Source: Paractinoplanes durhamensis (lineage in GTDB: Bacteria; Actinomycetota; Actinomycetes; Mycobacteriales; Micromonosporaceae). From it: a DNA stretch of 64,000 bases. The stretch covers positions 282,944-346,943 of the forward strand of contig NZ_BOML01000043.1 in NCBI RefSeq assembly GCF_016862175.1. Reading direction: 5' to 3'. Position 1 is the first letter of the stretch. Each line of letters begins with the position of its first letter. The notes under the pieces were generated by a model. It saw nothing but the letters and a program-made list of their open reading frames with translations, was not told the DNA's origin and ran no database searches. The position numbers and the translations under genes were made by a program. Below, one piece after another: positions 59,447-64,000 of the stretch.

Positions 59447-60435
59447 GACAGGGGCGCCGGGGTGCGGGCCAGGGCGTCGCGGGCCAGCTCGGCGCAACGG
59501 GCCGGATCGGCGCCGCCGATGCCGAGACCGGCCACCACCTGGCCGTTCACCTCGATCGGGATGCCGCCGGGGACGGCCAGCAGCGGCGCCGGGTGCAGCG
59601 CCGCCAGCTGATCGGCCGGGCACCAGGCGGCCAACAGCTCGCTCGGGATGCCGAAGCGGGCGGCGGTGGTCGCGGTGGCCAGGGCGATCTCGACCCCGCC
59701 GGCCACGGCGGCGTCCATCCGGTCCTGCTGGATCGGGTCGCCGCCAGGGTCGACGATCGCGACGCTCACCCGCAGGCCCTGCCGGGCGGCCTCGGCCAGC
59801 ACCCGGTCGATCAGGTCGATCGCCCAGTCGAGCTGGTGCTGCCCGGCCGCCGGGGGCGCCGGTTTCATGCCGAGGCTGTCGGCCGGCGCGACGGTCAGGT
59901 CGCCGAACCGGTCCTTCCACCGGGTCGCGTCGTCGCCGTGCTGGCCGACGTAGGGCGTGCCCATGGCGTACGCAATAAGGAGGTCTTCGGGGTTTGCCGG
60001 TTTTCCGTCGGCGCTGACCACCTCGGGGGCGACGCCGGTGGGGAGGAACGGGCTGACCGTGGCGCCGGAGGCCGCGACGCCGCCGATCACCGTGCCGTCG
60101 GCGTCGTGGAGCGGCAGGCCGCCGGCGCCCGGGAAGAGCGCCTCCGGGGAGGCCGTCACGAAGCCGGTGGAGATCGGCGCGGGCAGCGAGGTCATCCGCC
60201 GCAGGTGCTCCGAGCTGGGGATCTGCTGGGTCGCCGAGATCCACGCCTTGGAGCGGGCCCGGGCCATGCCGCCCGGACCGCCGTGGTCCAGGCGGGACGC
60301 GGTGACCAGCGCGCCGCTCGCGCCGACCACCGCGATCGCACCGCGCAGGCCCAGCTGCTCGGCCTTGTCCACCGCTCGCCGCACCAGCGCGCGGGCCTCC
60401 ACCAACGGCACGTCGGCGGGGTGGACCGCGCCCAT
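59443..60435 (-). CDS. Fused double HbpS/GlcG-like (DUF336) protein
   Basis: A 330-residue protein with two copies of the HbpS/GlcG domain. The first (about 10-150) has AIAVVGASGALVTASRLDHG and LPLHDADGTVIGGVAASG. The second (about 190-325) has VSVAIVDPGGDPIQQDRMDAA and GGIPIEVNGQVVAGLGIGGA. Single-domain relatives bind heme or cofactor-like ligands and sit in catabolic operons, including glycolate use, with unclear chemistry. A tandem fusion is uncommon. ATG at 60435 overlaps the SDR stop by 1 base. Confidence 0.85.
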   Translation of the reverse strand: MGAVHPADVPLVEARALVRRAVDKAEQLGLRGAIAVVGASGALVTASRLDHGGPGGMARARSKAWISATQQIPSSEHLRRMTSLPAPISTGFVTASPEALFPGAGGLPLHDADGTVIGGVAASGATVSPFLPTGVAPEVVSADGKPANPEDLLIAYAMGTPYVGQHGDDATRWKDRFGDLTVAPADSLGMKPAPPAAGQHQLDWAIDLIDRVLAEAARQGLRVSVAIVDPGGDPIQQDRMDAAVAGGVEIALATATTAARFGIPSELLAAWCPADQLAALHPAPLLAVPGGIPIEVNGQVVAGLGIGGADPARCAELARDALARTPAPLS

Positions 60436-61229
60436 CAGGCGCCGACCATGTTGTATCCGCCGTCGGCGACCATGTATCCGCCGGTCATGTGGAACGCGTC
60501 GTCGGTGGCCAGGAACAGCGCGGTGCCGGCCAGCTCGGCGGGGCCCGGGATGCGGCCCATCGGGGTGAGCTTGCGCAGCTGGTCGCCGCGGCCGGACTGC
60601 CAGTCCTGGCGGCCCAGGGTCGCCTCGGTCTCGATGAAGCCGGGGGCGAAGATGTTGACCCGCACGGTCGGGGCGAACGCCTGCGCGTACGACTTGGTCA
60701 GGCCGAGCAGGCCGTACTTGGCCGCCGCGTACTGCGGGGCGCGGGCGCTGCCGCGGACGATCACGGTCGAGCCGATGTTGACGATCGAGCCGTGCCCCTG
60801 GTCGAGCATCCGGGCGCCGAACTCGTGCACGCAGGCCATCGTGCCCTTGATGTCGACGGCCAGCACGTGGTCGACCGACTCCTCGGTGATGTCCCGCCAC
60901 GACATCTGCTCGCGGGCCACGTCGCCGACGTTGTTGATCAGCACGTCGACGCCGCCGAGCTGCTTGAACGACTCGTCGGCGAGCTGCTTGACCTGCGCCC
61001 ACTCGGCGATGTCGGCCTGCAGCAGCACCGGCTCGGAGCCGGCCTCGCGGACCCGCTCGGCGGTCTGCTCGGCGCCACCCTTGGACGAGCGGTAGTGCAC
61101 GCCGACGACGCGGGCGCCCTCCTGGGCGGCGCGGACGGCGATCTCGGCGCCGAAGCCGGTGCCGGCCCCGGTGACCAGGACGGAACGGCCTTCGAAGCGG
61201 CGGGGGATCGGTGTGGGGTTAAGTCCCAT
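60435..61229 (-). CDS. Short-chain dehydrogenase/reductase (second of pair)
   Basis: A 264-residue classical SDR. The cofactor motif is GAGTGFG (about 21-27), with NNVGD, catalytic Ser in NIGST, and Tyr-x3-Lys in QYAAAKYG. Arg47 in HYRSSKGG suggests NADP use. The C-terminus (GGYMVADGGYNM) is typical. It works presumably with the following HbpS-like and ketopantoate reductase-like proteins on an oxidised sugar or aglycone. It starts 11 bases after the first SDR gene's stop. Confidence 0.92.
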   Translation of the reverse strand: MGLNPTPIPRRFEGRSVLVTGAGTGFGAEIAVRAAQEGARVVGVHYRSSKGGAEQTAERVREAGSEPVLLQADIAEWAQVKQLADESFKQLGGVDVLINNVGDVAREQMSWRDITEESVDHVLAVDIKGTMACVHEFGARMLDQGHGSIVNIGSTVIVRGSARAPQYAAAKYGLLGLTKSYAQAFAPTVRVNIFAPGFIETEATLGRQDWQSGRGDQLRKLTPMGRIPGPAELAGTALFLATDDAFHMTGGYMVADGGYNMVGA

Positions 61230-61240
61230 TGGTAAGCCTT

Positions 61241-61990
61241 TCAGACTAGAACTCGGCCGCCGTCTACGTAGAGGACCTGGCCGGTGATGAAGCCCGCCCG
61301 GTCGGAGGCGAGGAAGGTGACCGCGTCGGCGACCTCGGCCGGCACGCCGAGGCGGCCGGCCGGCACGAGCCGCTCCAGGCCTTCTCGATTGCCATCCTTG
61401 TCGAGGTGGTCCTTGGTCAGGTCGGTTTCGATGTAGCCGGGTGCCACCGCGTTGACCGTGACGCCGCTGCCCGCCCACTCCCGGGCCATCACCCGGACGA
61501 GCTGGTTGAGCCCGCCCTTGGTGGCCGCGTAGGGCGCGTGGTTGGCGTGCGCGAGCAGCCCCGACACGCTCGACACGAACACCATCCGGCCGTAGCCCGC
61601 GCCCACCATCAGCCGCCCGACGTGCTGGCCCAGCCAGTACGCGGTGGAGAGGTTGAGCTCGAGCAGCTCCTGCCAGTCGGCGTCGGTCAGGTCGAGCACC
61701 GGGCGTCGGACGTTGCGCCCGACCGCGTGCAGGAACACCTGCGGCACGCCGACCCGGGCCGCGGCCTCCTCGACCACGTCCCGGCAGCGCTGCGGGTCGC
61801 GCAGGTCGCACTTGATGGTCTCGACCAGGCCGCCGGTCTGCCGGGACACGGCCTCCAGGTTCTGCTCGCTGAAGTCCGCGACGGCCACCCGGGCGCCCTG
61901 GGCCGCGAGGCTGACCGCGCTGGCACCTCCCAGTCCGCCGGCACCGATCACGAGGGCCGGTTTTCCGCTCAGCGCAAGCCAGTCACCCAT
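61241..61990 (-). CDS. Short-chain dehydrogenase/reductase (first of pair)
   Basis: A 249-residue classical SDR. It has GAGGLGG as cofactor motif, Asp in VADFSEQN (NAD-type), catalytic Ser in VSSVSG and Tyr-x3-Lys in PYAATKGG, then VNAVAPGYIETDLT. I start at ATG 61990, which follows AGGGG by 8 bases; GTG 61999 would add three residues. It is the first gene of a four-gene operon divergent from the IclR regulator. A motif at 62020 shared with the other operon lies 30 bases upstream. Confidence 0.9.
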   Translation of the reverse strand: MGDWLALSGKPALVIGAGGLGGASAVSLAAQGARVAVADFSEQNLEAVSRQTGGLVETIKCDLRDPQRCRDVVEEAAARVGVPQVFLHAVGRNVRRPVLDLTDADWQELLELNLSTAYWLGQHVGRLMVGAGYGRMVFVSSVSGLLAHANHAPYAATKGGLNQLVRVMAREWAGSGVTVNAVAPGYIETDLTKDHLDKDGNREGLERLVPAGRLGVPAEVADAVTFLASDRAGFITGQVLYVDGGRVLV

Positions 61991-62019
61991 AGGTGTCACC
62001 CCTGTATCTCTACCGCGGT

Positions 62020-62036
62020 TCTCGCATTATGAAAGC
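62020..62036. promoter_or_regulatory. Candidate IclR-controlled site, SDR operon
   Basis: TCTCGCATTATGAAAGC, matching the site at 58425 at 14 of 17 positions, lies between the SDR operon and the divergent IclR gene. It is in an AT-rich promoter patch. Confidence 0.5.
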
Positions 62037-62132
62037 GACTATCCGATACCGTAGACGTTGGTTACGGGGCTGTAAATAGCCGTGAAATCCGGGGTCGTAG
62101 GCTCACCGTGCACAGCAGACAAGGGGGGTTCG

Positions 62133-62924
62133 ATGACGCGACCGGCGGCGGACGCAAAGCCCGAGTACCGGGTGGAAGCACTGGCCAAGGGGCTGCGGCT
62201 GCTCAACCTCTTCACCGAGCAGCGCCCGACCTGGCGGGTCACCGACATGGCCGAGGCGGCCGGGCTGCCGATGCCGACCGCCTACCGGGTGGTGCAGACG
62301 CTCACCGCCGAGGGGTACCTCGACCACCTGCCCAACGGCGACTACCGCCCCGGCGTCCGGGTGCTGACCCTCGGCACCGCCGCGCTGCGCAGCCTCGACC
62401 TGGTCGAGCTGGCCACCCCGCGGCTCCAGCGGCTGGCGAGCGAGACCGGCGAGACGGTCAACCTGGCCGTGCTCACCGGCGACCGGGTGCTCTACCTGAT
62501 CCGGCTGCGCAACTCCGACCTGGTCACCGCCAACATTCAGGTCGGCTCGACGCTGCCGGCCGTGCACACGTCGATCGGCAAGCTGCTGCTCGCCGCGCTG
62601 CCGCCTTCCTCGCTGCGGGACGTCGTGACGTCTTCATCGTTCCCCGACCAGCACGGCCCGAACGCCAAGGTCTCGCTGGACGAACTCGAGGAGGAACTGG
62701 GGCGGATCCGCGAGCAGGGCTGGGCGGTGCAGGACGAGGAGCTGGCGTACGGCCTGCGCTCGGTGGCCGGCCCGATCACCGGCCCCGACGGCCGGGTCGT
62801 GGCCGGGGTGAACCTGGCGGTGCAGGCTCGCGACTGGTCGGCCCAGCGGATCGTGCGCGAGCTGCGCCCGGTCGTACTCTCCGCGTGCTCGGCCATCTCA
62901 CAGTTGATCTCCAGCGACAAATAA
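62133..62924 (+). CDS. IclR-family transcriptional regulator
   Basis: A 263-residue regulator. The winged HTH (about 13-75) reads VEALAKGLRLLNLF, WRVTDMAEAAGLPMPTAYRVVQTLTAEGYL. The C-terminal GAF-like effector domain has VLYLIRLRNSD, the AVHTSIGKLLLAALP signature and a VAGPITGPDGRVVAGVNLA strand pair. ATG at 62133 follows AAGGGGGG; ATG at 62082 is open but lacks such a site. It is divergent from the SDR operon and probably controls it and the ABC/rhamnosidase operon through the shared motif. Confidence 0.92.
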   Translation: MTRPAADAKPEYRVEALAKGLRLLNLFTEQRPTWRVTDMAEAAGLPMPTAYRVVQTLTAEGYLDHLPNGDYRPGVRVLTLGTAALRSLDLVELATPRLQRLASETGETVNLAVLTGDRVLYLIRLRNSDLVTANIQVGSTLPAVHTSIGKLLLAALPPSSLRDVVTSSSFPDQHGPNAKVSLDELEEELGRIREQGWAVQDEELAYGLRSVAGPITGPDGRVVAGVNLAVQARDWSAQRIVRELRPVVLSACSAISQLISSDK

Positions 62925-63040
62925 AGCGGTCTTCGCAGGCCGAAAGTGCTCACCCTGGTCTGGCCGACGTCACCCTCGGCCGCCGTGCCGATCTGCGTGT
63001 TCGGCGCGCTCGGGGCGGGCGAGTTCTCCGCTGGCACGGC

Positions 63041-63311
63041 ACGCTCAGCCTCGCTCTCTCTCAGCCTCGCTCTCTCAGCCTCGCTCTCCCTCAGCCTCGC
63101 CGCGCCGCGCAGCTGCTCGGCCAACCGGACGTGCTGCTGCTCGACGAGCCCACAAACAACCGCGACCTGGCCGGCGTCGGCCAGCTGGAGAGCGCCCTGG
63201 CCGCCTACCGGGGTGTATTCCGTGGTGGTAAGCCACGACGAATGCTTCCCGCAGGAGATCGGCGTCGACCGCCATTTGTCCTTGACCGGCGGTATTCTCA
63301 CCGCACCGTAG
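63041..63311 (+). pseudogene. ABC-F ATPase C-terminal remnant
   Basis: In one frame AAQLLGQPDVLLLDEPTNNRDLAG and QLESALAAYRGV are the Walker B region of an ABC-F protein. After one frameshift VVVSHDECFPQEIGVDRHLSL continues the same domain in another frame. Upstream, where the signature motif should be, lies a CTCAGCCTCGCTCT tandem repeat (63045-63105). No intact start or first ATPase domain exists. It is a decayed fragment of an antibiotic-resistance-type or translation ABC-F gene. Confidence 0.7.
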
Positions 63312-63981
63312 GCCGGCAATATTTGCCGGCCAGGCGGGGTGTGACGTCACCCGGAGGCGATCTGTCTCGTCTTTCCTCGTCCCGGGCGGGTGCCGCCCAT
63401 TTTTCGAGGCCGGCACCGATCAATTCAGCGGCGAATAGTGTCGGCCCTTTCCGCAGTGGCCTTTTCTGCCCCGGCGCGGTGTTCTGAATGCATCGGACGG
63501 CCCGGCGCCCGCCGCGGCGAGACTGTTGCCGCGGATCTTGCCCAGTGACTTCTGCGTGGCGCGCGGGCTTGGCGTGGCGCGCGGGCTTGGCGTGGCGCGC
63601 GGGCTCGGCGTGGCGCGCGGGCTCGGCGTGGCGCGCGGGCTCGGCGTGGCGTGCCGGCTCGGCCTGAGCGGGAGCGTTGGGCTGGGTGGGATGTGCCGGC
63701 TCGGCCTGAGTCGGGGCTTCGGCCTGGTGTGTGGGCCGGGTGGGGCGGGCCAGCTCGGTCTGGTTAGCGGATCCGGCCCGGTGCGCTGGTTCGGCGCACG
63801 TTGCGGGCTCTGCCCGGCGCGCGGCATCCGGCCGGTTGGGCGGCTGCTTGCCGCCTGGCGCAAGGTCACCGCCGCCCGGACGGTCGCCCTCCGGTGCTGA
63901 CCGCGACGGCCGTTGCCGGCAGGTCGCCTCGTCCGGCCAGATCAGCGGCGGGACCGCCCCGAAGTCGTCATGCAGACCCAC
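63298..63981 (-). other. Low-complexity open frame at the right edge, doubtful gene
   Basis: A 227-codon frame dominated by (Ala-Glu-Pro-Ala-Arg-His)n from the 18-bp repeat. The first 40 residues (MGLHDDFGAVPPLIWPDEAT) are more protein-like and might be the end of a gene entering from beyond 64000. The rest resembles no family. Other features in this stretch: a perfect hairpin GGCCGGCAA-TAT-TTGCCGGCC (63311-63331) and the palindrome TGACGTCA (63342-63349). Confidence 0.25.
63554..63661. repeat. 18-bp minisatellite, six copies
   Basis: Six contiguous copies of GCGTGGCGCGCGGGCTTG with few changes (T/C near the end; the last copy diverges). Contiguous and spacer-free, so not a CRISPR. One frame on the minus strand reads a six-residue Ala/Glu/Pro/Arg/His repeat. 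Confidence 0.9.
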
Positions 63982-64000
63982 CTCGCCGCACCGGCGGGAG

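Noticed and set aside
1..64000. A genomic island or prophage
   Set aside because: No integrase, transposase, phage structural gene, tRNA or attachment repeats were found. Accessory-type genes are interspersed with conserved operons of similar composition.

Overview
The window is very GC-rich DNA with third-position G/C bias, GTG and TTG starts, 4-base gene overlaps and several apparently leaderless genes. It carries a conservon (sensor, roadblock, DUF742, GTPase), a DevS/DevR (DosS/DosR) pair and secreted plant-polysaccharide enzymes. Together these point to a soil filamentous actinomycete, most like Actinoplanes and other Micromonosporaceae. That placement is inferred from gene content only. 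No rRNA, tRNA, CRISPR array, prophage or insertion sequence was seen.

Layout. 1-2.2 kb: minisatellites and one secreted protein of unknown function. 2.2-6.3 kb: a NylB-like serine hydrolase with a TetR-like partner, then an OhrR-type regulator with a palindromic operator shared with a 75-residue protein, and an endonuclease/phosphatase-fold protein. 6.6-9.8 kb: a GH53 galactanase and its divergent LacI regulator, with identical operators on both sides of the regulator gene, then an acetyltransferase. 9.9-20.7 kb: a hypoxia/redox island with a DoxX-like membrane protein, two Acg-type nitroreductases, the DevS kinase, the DevR regulator and cydABDC (cytochrome bd and its assembly exporter). DevR-type boxes (GGGAC-N4-GTCCC-like) precede three of these transcription units. 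A fourth box lies in front of a decayed pyruvate formate-lyase at 25.9-27.5 kb.

20.7-32.8 kb: a HigBA-like toxin-antitoxin pair, a nucleoside hydrolase, an EAL-DICT protein, a dienelactone hydrolase, the formate-lyase relic, a degenerate GGDEF protein, an NmrA-type reductase, a secreted HNH nuclease with a P-domain, two small membrane-anchored proteins, a YdeI-like protein and a deazaflavin-type reductase. 32.9-35.8 kb: a membrane protein and a small soluble protein that share a Gly/Asn/Gln-rich motif resembling amyloid signalling sequences. They are the best candidate here for an undescribed signalling system. 35.8-39.4 kb: a complete four-gene conservon. 39.8-46.2 kb: a thioredoxin reductase-like flavoprotein, a PL9 pectate lyase, a CtpE-like P-type ATPase, a shortened phosphodiester-glycosidase-like protein and a small membrane protein. 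46.2-50.2 kb: a zinc-finger peptide, an 860-residue protein ending in a TIR domain (candidate antiphage or cell-death effector) and a secreted alpha/beta hydrolase.

50.3-62.9 kb: two long tightly overlapping minus-strand operons and a divergent IclR regulator. One encodes a ribose-type ABC importer with a single-domain ATPase, a bicovalent FAD oxidase, a VOC protein, an FMN reductase and a GH78 alpha-L-rhamnosidase. The other encodes two SDRs, a double HbpS-like protein and a ketopantoate reductase-like enzyme. A shared 17-bp motif precedes both, suggesting co-control for uptake and breakdown of a rhamnosylated compound. The right end holds an ABC-F pseudogene fragment and low-complexity repeats.
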